64,000 bases of DNA from Typhlomys cinereus (GCA_023101885.1 JALPQD010000393.1:1488001-1552000), one strand, 5' to 3'. Positions 35,663 through 47,921 are shown, counted from the stretch's first letter. The notes: generated by a model not told the origin, from the sequence alone. Made by a program: numbers and translations.

Positions 35663-38600
35663 ATGTCCAGAATTAAAAAGAATTTCTCCATTATAACATT
35701 AAATGTCAATGGTATTAACTCACCGATTAAGAGACACAGATTACAAACTTGGATTCAAAATCACAACCTATCAATCTGCTGCCTTCAGGAAACTCATCTC
35801 AACACAAAAGATAGGCACATCCTGAAAATGAAAGGCTGGTAAAAATTCTGCAAGCTAATGGAACGAGGAAACAGGCAGGGGTAGCAATTATGCTTTCAGA
35901 CAAAGTGGACTTCAAACCAAAGAAAATCATGAGAGACACAGATGGATACTACATTTTAGTCACAGGTACAATTCGCCAGGAAGACTTCACAATACTGAAC
36001 ATATATGCACTCAATACAGGCCCTCCCCATTCATTAAGAAAACCCTACAGCGTCTAAAGGAAGAAGTCAACTTCCAAACGATAATTCTTGGGGACTTCAA
36101 CACCACCCTCTCAACATGGGATAGATCAACAGGTCAAAAGCTTAACAGAGACACTTTGGAACTTAATCAAACCCTTAACGAAATGGACCTTACAGATCTC
36201 TATCGAACTTTTCATCCACGTACCAAAGAATACACATTTTTCTCAGCAGCACACGGAACTTTCTCCAAAATAGATCACATATTGGGCCACAAAACAAATC
36301 TACACATATACAAAAAAGTTGAAATTCTAACCTGTGCCCTATCAGACCACCATGGCCTAAAGCTGGACATCCACAACACAACAAACAACAGAAAATACAC
36401 TAACTCCTGGAAACTTAACACTATGATGATGAATGAGAACTGGATTCAGGAAGAAATTAAAAAGGAAATTCAAGATTTCCTGAAAGCGAAAGATAATGAA
36501 AATACAACTTACCAAAATCTCTGGGACACAATGAAAGCTGTCCTTAGAGGTAAGTTCATAGCTTTTAATGCCTACATTAAAAAAAAAAATGGAAACATCA
36601 GAAATAAACAACTTAACAATGCAGCTTAAAGCTTTAGAGAAACTAGAGCAATCTGATTCCAAAAGGGTAGAAGAAAGGAAATTAGCAAAATAAGGGGAGA
36701 AATATCTGAAATCGAGATTAAGAAAACGATAGAGAAAATCAACCAGTCAAAAAGCTGGTTCTTTGAAAAAATCAATAAGATTGATACACCCAAAAGCAAG
36801 ATTGATTAACCAAAAGCAAGAGAGAGAAAAGCCAAATTAACAAAAGTAGAAATGAACATGGAGTTATCACTACTGATACTCAAAAAATCCAGAGAATTAT
36901 AACATATTTCAAAACTTATACTCTGTGAAGTTTGCCAACACAAAAGAGATGGATGAATTTCTAAGTAAACACAACCTACCTAAATTGAATCAGAAAGTTG
37001 TGAATTATTTAAATAGTCCTATAACATATAAGGAAATTGAAGAAATAGTCTCGAATCTTCCCACCAAAAAATGTCCTGGACCAGATGGATTCAGCACAGA
37101 GTTCTACCAGACATTTAAGGAGTTAATAACACCAATACTCCTTAAACTGTTCCATCAAATAGCAAAGGAAGGAACACTACCAAATTCCTTCTATGAAGCT
37201 AATATCGTCTTAATCCCAAAACCTAATAAAGATTCACTTAAAAAAGAAAACTATAGGCTGATCTCTCTGATGAACACAGACGCAAAGATTTCAATAAAGT
37301 CTTAGCAAATCAGATTCAAAAACATATCAAAAAGATCATTCCCGGTTCCAAGTAGGCTTCATCCCTGGCACACAAGGTTGGTTCAACATACACAAATCAA
37401 AAAATGTAATTCATAATGTAAACCAGTCCAAAGTCCAAAACCTCATGATACTCTAGATAGATGCAGAAAAAGCTTTTGACAAGATCCAACAGCCTTTTAT
37501 GGTCAAAACGTTAGAGAGAGTAGGAATGGAAGGAACATTTATCAATATAATAAAAGCTGTCTACAACAAGCCCACAGCAAGGATTATGCTCAATGGGGAA
37601 CAATTGGAAGCATTCCTACTTTGATCAGGAACTAGACAAGGCTGTCCACTATCACCACTTCTATTCAATATTGTACTTGAAGTCTTAGCTGAAGCCATAA
37701 GACAAGAAAGGGACATAAGAGGGATTCAAATCAGCAAGGAAGAAGTCAAGCTCCCTATTTACAGATGACATGATCTTATACCTGAGTGATCCCAAAAACT
37801 CCACCAGGAAGCTCCTGGAACTAATTGAGAAGTTCAGCAGGGTGGCAGGATACAAAATAAATGTGCAAAAATCAGAGGCCTTCCTATATGCCAGAATGAA
37901 AGAAGTGAAAAAGCCTTGAGAGAAACAATCCCATTTACTATAGCCCCTAAAAAAATGAAATACCTTGGTATAAACCTAACCAAGGAGGTAAAAGACCTTT
38001 ACAATGAAAACTTTAAAACCCTCAAGAAAGAAATTGCAGAAGACACCAGAAGGTGCAAAGACCTCCTATGTTCCTGGATTGGCAGAATCAACATCGTAAA
38101 AATGACCATCCTACTAAAGGCAATATACAAATTCAATGCTATACCAATTAAAATCCCAAGGCAATTCTTCAAATAAGTTGACCAAAGAATCTCAAAATTC
38201 ATATGGAGGCACAAAAGACCCAGGATAGCAAGGACAATCCTGAGTAACAAAAACACTGCTGGAGGTATTACCATACCAAACCTTAGACTATACTCCAAAT
38301 CCATGGTTATAAAAACAGCCTGGTACTGGCTCCAAAATAGACACACAGATCAATGGATAAGGATTGAAGACCCAGATATAAGCCCACAAAAATACAGACA
38401 TTTGGTCTTTGACAAAGGGACCCAAAGAATCCAATGGAAAAATAACAGCATCTTCAAAAAATGGTGCTGGCAAAACTGGATCTCCACATGCAGAAGATGA
38501 AAGCTGGACCCGTACTTGTCACCATGTACAAGACTTAATTCCAAATGGATCAAGGACCTTGATATAAGGCCGGAGAGTATAAAAACCATAGTTGAAAGGA

Positions 38601-38873
38601 TAGGGAACTCCCTCGAGTTGATTGGGCTAGGCCAACATTTCCTAAACAGACATCCAATGGCACAGTCACTGCTACCAACTATCAACAGTTGGGATCTTGT
38701 GAAATTAAAGAGCTTCTATTCAGATAAAGAGATTGTAACAGGAGCTCAAAGGCAACCCACAGAATGGGAGAAAATCTTCACTAACTACATATCTGATAGA
38801 GCTCTACTGTCCAGAGTGCACAAAGAACTTAGAAAACTAAACACCAAGGAAACCACTGGCCCACCTTGAGACT
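35663..38873 (+). pseudogene. L1 ORF2, broken and C-terminally deleted
   Basis: The ATG at 35663 starts MSRIKKNFS followed by LNVNGIN. The endonuclease motifs (QETHLN, ILGDFN, LSDHHGL) are readable across frame breaks. The RT domain has TKKCPGPDG and, at 37758-37769, an F-T-D-D motif where F-A-D-D is usual for L1. Sequence runs to ETTGPP at about 38866 and then jumps into the 3'UTR. The last ~210 codons, including the Cys/His-rich region present at 14768-15380, are deleted. Open segments are 36156-36629, 36925-37305, 37916-38176, 38303-38500 and 38516-38869. Confidence 0.9.
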
Positions 38874-39644
38874 CTCAAAGTTATATCTATGTAATACCTA
38901 CAGTAATTGCAAGGATTATGAACAGGAGGGATGGGGTTAGAGGGCCACTACCAGGAACAAGGATAGAAGTGACCATGTTACAGCAGAGAAAACAGGCCTC
39001 CATCAAGGACTGTAAGTAAGTAATGTGACACCTGATTAAGTTCTCACACGTTCGTTCCTAATCATTTTCAACTGAGGGAGTATCATCTTACCAGAAGGGG
39101 AGGGCATATAGTCTGGCTGATAAAAAGTAACCATTTTGCTAATGGGTGATTGACGCCTCCCTCACTGAGTTTGCCTACTTTTATTACATCTACCCTTGAA
39201 TGTGCTCTTATAATAAGACTCCAGTTTAACAGTTTTTTGTCTCTGGCCAGGGGGTGACATACAGTGCCCAGCAGGATGGAGTGGAGGGCATTGCAGGAGC
39301 AGCAAAACTGAAAAAGAAAATCAACAAACCACAATCCAGAACTTCAGAGACTCTATATCAACCACCTAGAACTAGGCCAGACTAATCTCTCCCCATCCTG
39401 AAGCTCAGGGACATTTGCAGAAGAGGGGGTGGTAAGAGTGTAAGAGCAAAAGGATGGGAGGAGCAATGATTTGCAAGATACTCCACTCAAGTTAGGGCTG
39501 AAGCAATCATAATTGGACTTTGCATGCCCGGCGCAATGTCCAACACACTATTGACCTCACAAAGTCTAGCATCTGCTAAAGGCACCAAGATCCTTGGAGG
39601 CATGGGATTGACAGCCACAGTAGTGTTCCTATGCTTAAGTCCTT

Positions 39645-39783
39645 AGTCTTTCTACACTAAGCCAGCTCACCAACCACACCCAATATTCTCAGCAAATAAT
39701 GACTATGTATTTGGATTCTGGAGAATCATTTTGGCATATTATATTTTTGTTCTGTTTGTTTATAAAGTATGGTCATAGAAGAA
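39645..39783 (+). repeat. 139-bp patch in the L1 3'UTR copied from downstream flank
   Basis: It is 134/139 identical by eye to 40968-41106, which lies outside the L1. It replaces about 15 bases that the other L1 copies have between 'gtgttcctatgctt' and 'gttcagggaaatgcc'. Confidence 0.88.
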
Positions 39784-40065
39784 AGCGTTCAGGGAAATGC
39801 CGCTGGGTCCTTGTAGGTCATCGGAGAGGAGGGACCAGAGGAGAGTCAGGCACAGGCACGCACAATAAAGGAGTCTCTGGGAATTGGGGCGGGAGGCACT
39901 GGGGGATGGGGAGGGAAGGTAAAGGGAGGGAAAGAAGGGGGTTCCGGGGGAGGAGGAGGGAGAGAGGGAACTGGTGTACCTATTAAGCTTGTATGAGTGG
40001 AAATAATAATAAAAAATGTATAAAAAAAAGAAATATCAGGGGTAAAAAAAAAAGAAATTATTTGA

Positions 40066-40850
40066 TTTACAGTCTATTAATTAATGGATTTGTTTTTTGT
40101 AGAAAACATTTTTTCAGGGTATTTGAGGTTAATTTGTGGTTTTATGATGTTATTTGGACATCTTGTATTAGGTCTTTGTTTTCTCTCTTTGGTAGGTATT
40201 TTTGGATCTTCTGAATCAGATGGGGTTACCTGACTTTAACAATTGTTGGAACTACTTTCCTGGATTTGAATGGGATGGTGTCATTTGAGGGTTGCTCTTT
40301 GAGCATTTGGTGCTGTTTTTTGAGTGTGTTAGCTATAGTGCACTTGGGATATACAAGTCCAGGTCTGGTTTGGAAGTAAAAGGTTCTGACTTACTTTTAG
40401 TTAAAAAGTTTAAGATTGTGAGTTAGGTTTGATGACTGGGATTTGGCTATAGTGTTAAACAGCTTCAAGTGTGTAGGATAGTGTAATTATAATAGTTAGC
40501 ATTGGGGAGAGGTTAAAGCTTAATGAAAAACTAGAGTTTTTAGGGTTTATTTGGGGTGTGAAAGTGTGAAAGACTAAGAGACAGTATATGGGGCATGGGT
40601 AAAATATGTGGCTAACTAGGCAGGGGTAACAGTCAGTCATCTTTAATTAAATGGGAGATAAAATGTGCTACTTATCTTACAGTTGGGTGCTGTACTCTAC
40701 TGAATAGTGTGAATCTTGGAGTTCTTGGTTGGAAAGCTTGGTCTGCAGACTCAACTTCTGGGTCATCTAGATATACTTAGCAGAAAGGAATGATGGAATA
40801 CTTTGGCAGCATAAGATAGGCACAGGGAGTGGGGGGCAGTGATGAGTGCT
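40066..40850 (-). mobile_element. Old L1 5'UTR and ORF1 start, minus strand
   Basis: 40145-40260 aligns with 59190-59310. 'tttggtaggtatttttggat' / 'tttggtagatttttttggct' and the ORF1 start context (ttatttggacatcttgtatt / gactttggcatcttctatta) match. The rest to about 40850 is TG-rich and presumed to be the 5'UTR. The 3' part of this element is missing. Confidence 0.5.
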
Positions 40851-40854
40851 TTGA

Positions 40855-41005
40855 TAGCCTAAGCTGGCCATTGGAGTACAGAGCTGCGGGGAATCAGGGA
40901 TGTGCCTCACCCAGCATTTTTGCATAGGATTTAAGGATTGGACTCAGGTCCTATTGCTTGCAGGCAAAGTCTTTCACCACTAAGTCAGCTCACCAACCAC
41001 ACCCA
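40855..41005 (-). mobile_element. Old tRNA-headed SINE remnant, minus strand
   Basis: 'ggactcaggtcctattgctt' then 'gcaggcaaagtctttcacca' and 'ctaagtcagctcaccaacc' is the reverse complement of a degenerate tRNA-like head. Its end is the start of the duplicated 139-bp segment. Confidence 0.55.
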
Positions 41006-41106
41006 ATATTCTCAGCAAATAATGACTATGTATTTAGATTCTGGAGAATCATTTTGGCAAATTATATTTTTGTTCTGTTTGTTTATAAAGTATGGTCATA
41101 GAAGAA
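40968..41106 (+). repeat. Source copy of the 139-bp direct repeat
   Basis: Continuous with the old SINE on its left and AT-rich flank on its right. This makes it the likely original, while 39645-39783 sits out of place in an L1. Confidence 0.85.
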
Positions 41107-42114
41107 TATATATTATTCAATAAAAATATCCTTTTGCCTCCTCCAGACTGAAATTTGTGTATATCTTTATTGTTTACATACTAAAATATTATTTGTAAGA
41201 GCACTTCTTTATATATGGTCACTTATTTCTTCTTATGTGGCATTACACCACTTTACATATCTGTGGAATAACTAATAAGATTGTCTTAATCCCCTGCTAT
41301 ACTTAGGCTATTTGAGTCTAGAAATATGTGGGAAGATCCATTATATTATGTCAACATATTTTACAACAATGGTTTTGCACAAATCATTCAGAAGATAATT
41401 ATAATGAATAACACAAGAGATTAATTTACTTAAAAGTGCATGGGAAATTACATATAGACATAGGCTCTTTTGTCAGTCCAGATCCACAATTTTTAAATTA
41501 CAAATGAATTTAAGTTGATCAAAATATCTGTTCCTAATTCAGTCTGTTTTAACATTTTTTGATGAAAACTGCAATCTATGGTTACATAAAAACTAATATA
41601 GTGTTGTGGCTCTAAGCACTCTTGCAACTTTAAATTATTTTTATAATGTAGAATAGGGAAAAGAAAAACAGTAAAAATAACCTATTCTCTTATAGAATAT
41701 TCTATAGCATATTTTTCCCTCCACTAAACAATGGATTTTTTTCTCCATCCTTATTTGATCTATTAATATCCACTATAGAATGAGAAGGCCAAAAATAAAC
41801 AGAGATGAAATAATTCTGACTTAATTCAGCAGAGGCACTGATGTCAATTCAACGAAAGGCTCAAATTTAAATAAAACTGTTGAATTTTCTTGATAGACTT
41901 TATCATTCATTTAAAATCATAGGTATGAGATGAGTTTTGAAATAAAAAGTTAATAATACACATTTATTGTACATCAGATAGTACCCTGCCAAAATCTTAG
42001 GTAGCACACTACTGTACCAACACTTTAATAATTTGCTAGGAAATTGCATGGGTATTCCAAATACTATGGATAAATACTAAAAATAAACCAATGTAATTTT
42101 CCATTAAAATTTTC
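41107..42114. other. Unassigned AT-rich sequence
   Basis: No gene or repeat was recognised. Confidence 0.4.
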
Positions 42115-42660
42115 AGCCAAGTTTCTTAGTCAGGCCAACTACATCTCTCCCCATCAGGTAGTCTTACAGAAGAGGTGGCAAAAAGATTTTAAGGGCTAAA
42201 GTTGGAAAGTCCACCACTGGAAAAGATATTCTACTCAAGGCAGGGCACCTTCATCCAGGAGCTAACTGCAATGAGACTTGTCTTTAACAGACCTGCATAA
42301 TGGCTGACATAACAACATGACCGATAGACAAGCAAGGATCACAGGAGAAATAATTACCTACAGTGGGAACCTTAGGAGTTAGGATAGACCTGGTGAGAAG
42401 AGGTGACCCTATTATTAGGTCTCCCAAAGGAAGGGCCACTTGGCCTTCCACAGAAACCTGAACCCCAACTAGAGCAAATTATGGAGAGGGAACCCTAGAA
42501 TCCATAGAAACAGAGACATGAAGGTAGGAGGGAGTTGAATGGACTGATGAAGGGAAGGGAGAGAGGAAAAGAGGCAGAGAAAGAGAGGGAAATGGGAAGG
42601 AGGGGCAAGGACAATTATTCAATATGCTTGTAAAACTAGGCAAAATTTAAAAATTTGCAC
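42115..42660 (+). mobile_element. L1 3'UTR fragment (older Lx-like), plus strand
   Basis: 'acatctctccccatcaggta', 'ccaggagctaactgcaatga' and 'ggaagggccacttggccttc' parallel the reverse complement of 6280-6600. A purine-rich tract (42535-42610) and an A-rich end follow. 5'-truncated in the 3'UTR. Confidence 0.7.
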
Positions 42661-42904
42661 TGAAGTGAAGTCAATTAGATAGTTTAGCTAGAAAAAAATG
42701 AGTTTTCAAATGTATGGTTATGTGAATTAAAGACTGGATTTTTTGCTTGAGATTGTATTACATGCATTATGCAAGTAAATTAACTCTTTTAAGGTAAATT
42801 GATGTATAACTTACAATAGAGCTAATAGAAAACTGCCAGGTAAATAGGAGATTATATAATGAGTAAAGAGGATGTGAAAACAAGCAGACTCATCTTATTC
42901 TATA
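42661..42904. other. Unassigned AT-rich sequence
   Basis: No recognisable feature. Confidence 0.4.
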
Positions 42905-43225
42905 GGTATGTATGTGTGAGGGGTGTGCATATGTATATGCATATGCAAGTTTATGAGTGTGGTGTGCATCTAAGTGCTATGTGAACATGTTCATGAAGTT
43001 GACAGCTAGAAACTCTGCTTTTCCCCACTTTTAATACTGAGGAAGGGTCTCTCAATTAAATCCAGAGCTTTCTTTTCTTCTATGGTAGCTAGTCATTTGT
43101 TCTGCTCTAACTCTACCCTGAAGTGTTGGGACTACAGATGACTACCATACTTAGGTTCTGGTATCTGAATACCAGGCCTCAGCTTGAAGGGAAAGTACCC
43201 AATTCATTGAGACATCTCTGTAGTA
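42905..43225 (-). mobile_element. Old B4-like SINE, minus strand
   Basis: A GT-rich start (gtatgtgtgaggggtgtgca) is followed by 'tgaagtgttgggactacaga' and a terminal 'aattcattgagacatctctg', the reverse complement of a degenerate tRNA-like head. Confidence 0.5.
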
Positions 43226-44834
43226 CAAATATTTGGTATCTTAAGAATTCATTATAAACATGAAGTTGTACAGATTGCATAAATTTGTAACATAAGAGAG
43301 AGTTAAAAGAGATGTAGCTGTGATCACAGTTGCTTTGTTTGATCTATGTGGTAAGGTTAATTTATTATGTGGGAAGTAGAAAATAAAGCCATGATATTAA
43401 CATGAAGTGATAGTGATATCATAAAATAAACTTATTAAAATGTCCTCTAGAGAAATGGTGGTACTTGTGAGGTTAAAGGGACATAAACATGGTCCTGCAT
43501 CTAGGAGCAGACAGCAATTGTGCTTTCAGAGCACAATTATATAGCTAATTTTATTTCCTTAATATTTAATTTTAGCACTTAAATTATAAACATTCTTTAA
43601 TAGTATGCCATATAACTCCTATAATTATTCTGTTTATGTGCATTAATATATTTATAAAATATATGGAAAACTACTAGAATTAAATGCTAACCAGACATAC
43701 ATTTAGTCAATATTTATTAACTAGATTGACCTTATTGTCCTAATTAATAATTTGTCCCAACAATCTATTACTGACCAGTTAATGACTTGAAATTTTTATG
43801 AGAGCTATTCTATACTCAAATTTGAATTGAAGATCAATATAAAAGAGAAAAATATTTTGAGTTCCTGATAAAAAGAAGACAAAATGGAGTTGAAAATTAT
43901 CAATGAAAGAAATCATTGAAGTCATTAATATATTTTAATTTTTTCAAATCATAAACGAAGAAAACATTGAATAAAATGTGAAACACATTCAATTTGGGGC
44001 TTTTTGAAGTCAAACATTTAACTTTCTGAAATCTTCACAATGATAATGTCTTGTTTAGAATCAAACATAGAAACTTCTATTTTCAAACTCTTTTCTTCTT
44101 CAACCCTCTTCCACCCACAGTATGCACCAGAAAACACTACTAAACCATATTACTTTGAATAGCCATTTGTGACTATATGAGTTAATAAATCTCCCATAAT
44201 ATTCTTTGAATAAGGAATAATGCTTCTTTATATAGCACTACCAAAACTTCCACAAAAATTGTATGAAAAACTCATGAATTTAACACTCATAGAAAAGTTG
44301 AGGAATCAAGTTAGGAAGTCTTTCAAGAAACATAGAATTATGCTAATTCTAATTAACTAATAATGCTCTTGTCAGATATAATCAGGTTCCACTATTCAAA
44401 TATGAGACCCTCAAAAATTGAAATTTCCTAATCAGAATAATTTATATAGACTTCATAGATCTTCTAAGAAGAACATGTTGCTATTCATAAAAAGACATCC
44501 TAGTATCAAGGTTTTTATGAAATTTGAAAAAGAGATATCTAATAAAAAAGCACATTTAGCAGAATCCAACCTATAATAAACTTCCTTAGAATTAAACATC
44601 ATCTTCCCAAATGATTTATTATATATATTGAAACATTGGCACTATGTAGAAAGTAAAGGGCTAAAATTCAGTGCTCAGAAAAGCTATTCATACCAAAAGT
44701 TTATTATTATTCATACATGTAACATATAACATTCTGATTGCTATGACCCCATCTGCTCTTATCTCCCTCATATACCTTTATCAGCCTGTTTCTTCCATGC
44801 AATTACTTTCCCCCATTCACACTATTTATTTATG
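43226..44834. other. Unassigned AT-rich sequence
   Basis: No gene, RNA or repeat was recognised. Confidence 0.4.
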
Positions 44835-44835
44835 T

Positions 44836-44844
44836 GTCTGTCTG

Positions 44845-44903
<59 letters not shown>

Positions 44904-44904
44904 G
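44836..44904. repeat. (TCTA)n microsatellite with a TCTG lead
   Basis: About sixteen tetranucleotide units, starting TCTG TCTG and continuing as TCTA. Confidence 0.95.
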
Positions 44905-46280
44905 TTTAATGACCCACTGAATTCAAGTAGAATCCTCTGTGTAACAATGGGTTTGGGACTACCCATTTGAGTTTGGTAGGTTCATCAGTGGGTACAAACC
45001 CAAATACAACCATTCCCACCTCCCAGAACTTTTTAGCAGTCTGGAGTGGCACCACATTAAAACCTTCTCTATACAAGAGGTTTGATAATATTGAGGGATA
45101 AGTGAGACAAGAATATTGAAAATAAGTGAGACAAGAGCAGTGAGACAAGGAGAAAAGCTCTATAATGTCATCTGATCAGTGGTATTTAGGAGAGCTCAGG
45201 TGTAAAAAGAAAAATAGAAAAAATATTAAGGAAGAACATGAAGTAGAGTGGATGAATAACACATAGATAGGTTTTCCTCTGAAAGCACATTAGGAAAAGG
45301 TAATGATTTTCACACTAGCCCAAGAAAAGAGAAATAAGTTAAACTATCAAGAACATACATTTCTAAGTAAAATTACAAAAGACAATAGTAAGTAGGGATG
45401 ATTATAGCAATCAGTTTTTGTCTAATTTGCCTTAGAGTTTTGAATAAAGTATATTATGATTGTTGATTGAAATACATGGTGACAATGTGGAAAATGATTT
45501 GACTGAAACCTGGAGGTAGATATACTGATATATTCCCTTTTGACCTATGAACTGACTATTCAGCCCATACATACACACAGGCAAACATTATTTTCTATTT
45601 CTGTTTCTTATCAACTGTCTTCAGTGTTGTCAGTCATAGTATAAATGTGACTGTAAACCAACCTGACCTCTTATCATGCACCTCCTGTGTGATCTATTTT
45701 AGCAAACTTAAAACACCAAATGTCTGAAGTTTTCTGTAGTTTTTTATTATTGTAATTATGGATGAATATCCAAAATTTTTCACACTTGCAAAAAATGATA
45801 GTTATTGGAATTAGTAAGTTCATGAATAGAATTCTCCATTCTTTGTCTTGGAGCTAGTCCAAGATATCATGCTTCCCTTCATTCAAAGATGAGGAATATT
45901 TTTCCTTACACTCTCAGCTACTCACACATGTCTATTTACTGCATTCCAGAAAAATTCTATTAGTAGTTGCTGCAGTCAGAAAAGGTAAATGAATGGCTAC
46001 ATAAAACATCTCAGATGAATTGTAGGACAGAAATTTGTGGTAATGAACATAAAGAGCAAAATAGTAAAACAGTCTTCTACAATAATGTAGACTGTTCTAT
46101 GAAAACAGTGTTAGCAGCATGATCCAAAGAAAGACACTTTAAAAAAAAAAGAGAGAAAGCTGTAAGTAATACAATGTGAGTAGCAATGGATAAACCTGGC
46201 AGCTTATTAATATATTTCAATAAGAAAAACAAATGCATTGATGCCGCATCTTTATCCGATCAATGTGGTAGCATATGTCT
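44905..46280. other. Unassigned AT-rich sequence
   Basis: A short partial tandem (aagtgagacaaga) occurs at about 45090-45140. Nothing else was recognised. Confidence 0.4.
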
Positions 46281-46855
46281 CAGTTTGGAAAAGATGGATT
46301 CAAAGAAACATCTTTTGAGATAAGGACATAGCTTTATTTAAGAGAAATAAGGAAAAAATATGGGAATTGTCAGGCCTTGGTGTTTCTTCCCAGCTCAGAC
46401 CTAAACCCTGTTCCCTGGGGAAGGTCACAGTAACCTCATGGGCAGGTGCTAGGAATTTCTTGGAATGTCACAATAATGCCCATAAACAGGGGCTGGACAC
46501 TCTCTCCTAGATAATTTGGGTTTTGCCTCAGGCAGGAAGAATTCTGGGAATTAGGAGTGCCCTTTACTTGCTCTTAGGATTTTTTTGGAACTAGCTTCCT
46601 GCTCTCTGATCTAAAGAAGAAGCCTGCTTTTTAACTTTTAGTTAAATTTTAAATAGAGATTTTATGTCTAGTCACAATGTGTGCACTGATTTTAAGGAAA
46701 TTAGAGAATAACTTCTAGAGTCTTAAAACATAGGTGGGTAAAATTCCCACCTATGTACTAACTCAGAAATTCCAGAAGTATAAGACTATGCTATCAGTCC
46801 ACTAGAACCTTAAAAGAAACTGTGATACCTTCTTACCCTGGCTGAAGGTCAAGGA
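46281..46855. other. Unassigned, GC-moderate stretch
   Basis: 46350-46620 has a composition unlike its AT-rich neighbours and may be an old LTR or other repeat. No terminal motifs could be fixed. Confidence 0.3.
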
Positions 46856-46859
46856 AGAG

Positions 46860-47150
46860 ACCATCATGCCAGAACGTCTAGATGCCAAGACTGCCCCTGG
46901 AGAATGTATTTGCAATCCAAACTGGGAGAAGCCATGTCAGAAGCAAAGGGGGCCGTGTCTTTCCTATCCCAAGCAGCACTCTTATGAGAAATCACAGAGA
47001 TGGACCATTGGAGTGCACTCCCACTGATGATCGCCTCCACCCAGAAGGAGACACCCTGGCATATGGGGCCTGACTGGACCCCAGGTTTGGAGAATGCATG
47101 GTTCTCAGATGGGTCATCTAACTGATGGCAATACACTTCGGGAATTCCTC
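46860..47150 (+). pseudogene. Possible decayed ERV pol (RNase H) stretch
   Basis: One plus-strand frame reads through about 70 codons with a single stop and reaches ENAWFSDGSSN, which resembles the first catalytic-Asp motif of retroviral RNase H (W/F-x-D-G-S-S). Upstream it reads GEAMSEAKGAVSFLSQAAL and, after the stop, TPWHMGPDWTPG. GC content is higher than the flanks. An LTR-like sequence follows at 47589. No other pol or gag/env domain was recognised, so this is a weak, fragmentary call. Confidence 0.35.
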
Positions 47151-47588
47151 AAAGGAAGACATAAGCAACCTTACTATTAAAAGAATAGAAGGATGCTATT
47201 ATAGGAGGAATTATTCTTTTAATAATTATATTGCTTAAGTGTTCTCTTCAGTGCATATTTCAGTAGTGTTCCATTGACAGAACCACACTCTAGGCGCTTA
47301 TGGCCTTGAATATTCAAGCCATGCCCCCCACTAGAGACATGGTTCAAGCTTGGAGAGCAGAGACTGCATGAGCAGCATGCAACTTCCCAAGTTAGAACCT
47401 GCTGCCATGCCTGGTGTCCATGTCAACCTGCCTGACTGAAAGGATCAACCTGGAGAGGACAACAGCAAAAGCTCACGCTGGGACTTATGGGGTGTTGGGG
47501 ACTCCTATAGTTAATTGTAAAATATGTTCCTTGCTGAAATCAAAAGGAGATCATTCTGCCTCTGTGTATTTTAAAAAAAAAGCAGTCT
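47151..47588. other. Unassigned sequence between ERV-like stretch and LTR
   Basis: Composition is similar to the ERV-like stretch and it may be decayed internal retroviral sequence. No motif was identified. Confidence 0.3.
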
Positions 47589-47921
47589 CTGTTAGAATGT
47601 AGGCTCAGCTTCATGGCTATTCAGTGAAGCATTATAGATTAGATAAGACAATGTTTCTGTTAAGTGCCTTTACCCTCAAGCAATGAGTTAGGTTCTTGAA
47701 AAAAGGTCCACCCTGAAGGTGATTTTGCTGATTAGAAAATTATACATCTATTGTAGGTGCAACATTCTTTACCCCAAAATTTTCTGTATAAAAGCTGTCA
47801 CGAAAGTGTCAATAAACAGGTTCAGAATTCACTCCGCCAAAAGAGAGTTGCATGTGTTCTGTTCTCCACCTGGTCCAGGGGAGCCCTGGTCTCCAGGCTG
47901 CAACTCTGGTCTGTGGCACAT
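47589..47921 (+). mobile_element. Probable ERV LTR
   Basis: It starts TGTTAGAATGTAGG. A TATA-like 'ctgtataaaagctgtc' is at about 47786. A polyadenylation signal lies in 'gtcaataaacaggttc' at about 47808, with a C/T-rich R-U5-like end and a plausible ...GGCACA terminus. The spacing of these motifs is typical of class I/II LTRs. The exact 3' end and target duplication are uncertain. Confidence 0.5.

Larger units (their letters stand above)
33796..40050 (+). mobile_element. Full-length L1 retrotransposon, plus strand, with target-site duplication
   Basis: It holds a 5'UTR (33796-34554), ORF1, ORF2, 3'UTR and A-rich tail. The flanking 15-mers aaagacattatttga (33781-33795) and aaagaaattatttga (40051-40065) differ at one base and mark the insertion ends. 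A 643-bp segment spanning the ORF2 C-terminus and 3'UTR start is deleted at 38868. A 139-bp foreign patch sits in the 3'UTR (39645-39783). The tail is interrupted (tataaaaaaaagaaatatca then ggggt and A10). Frames are broken throughout. Confidence 0.93.

Noticed and set aside
44671..44970. 99-codon frame with LSIYLSIYLSIY repeats
   Set aside because: Translation of the TCTA microsatellite.
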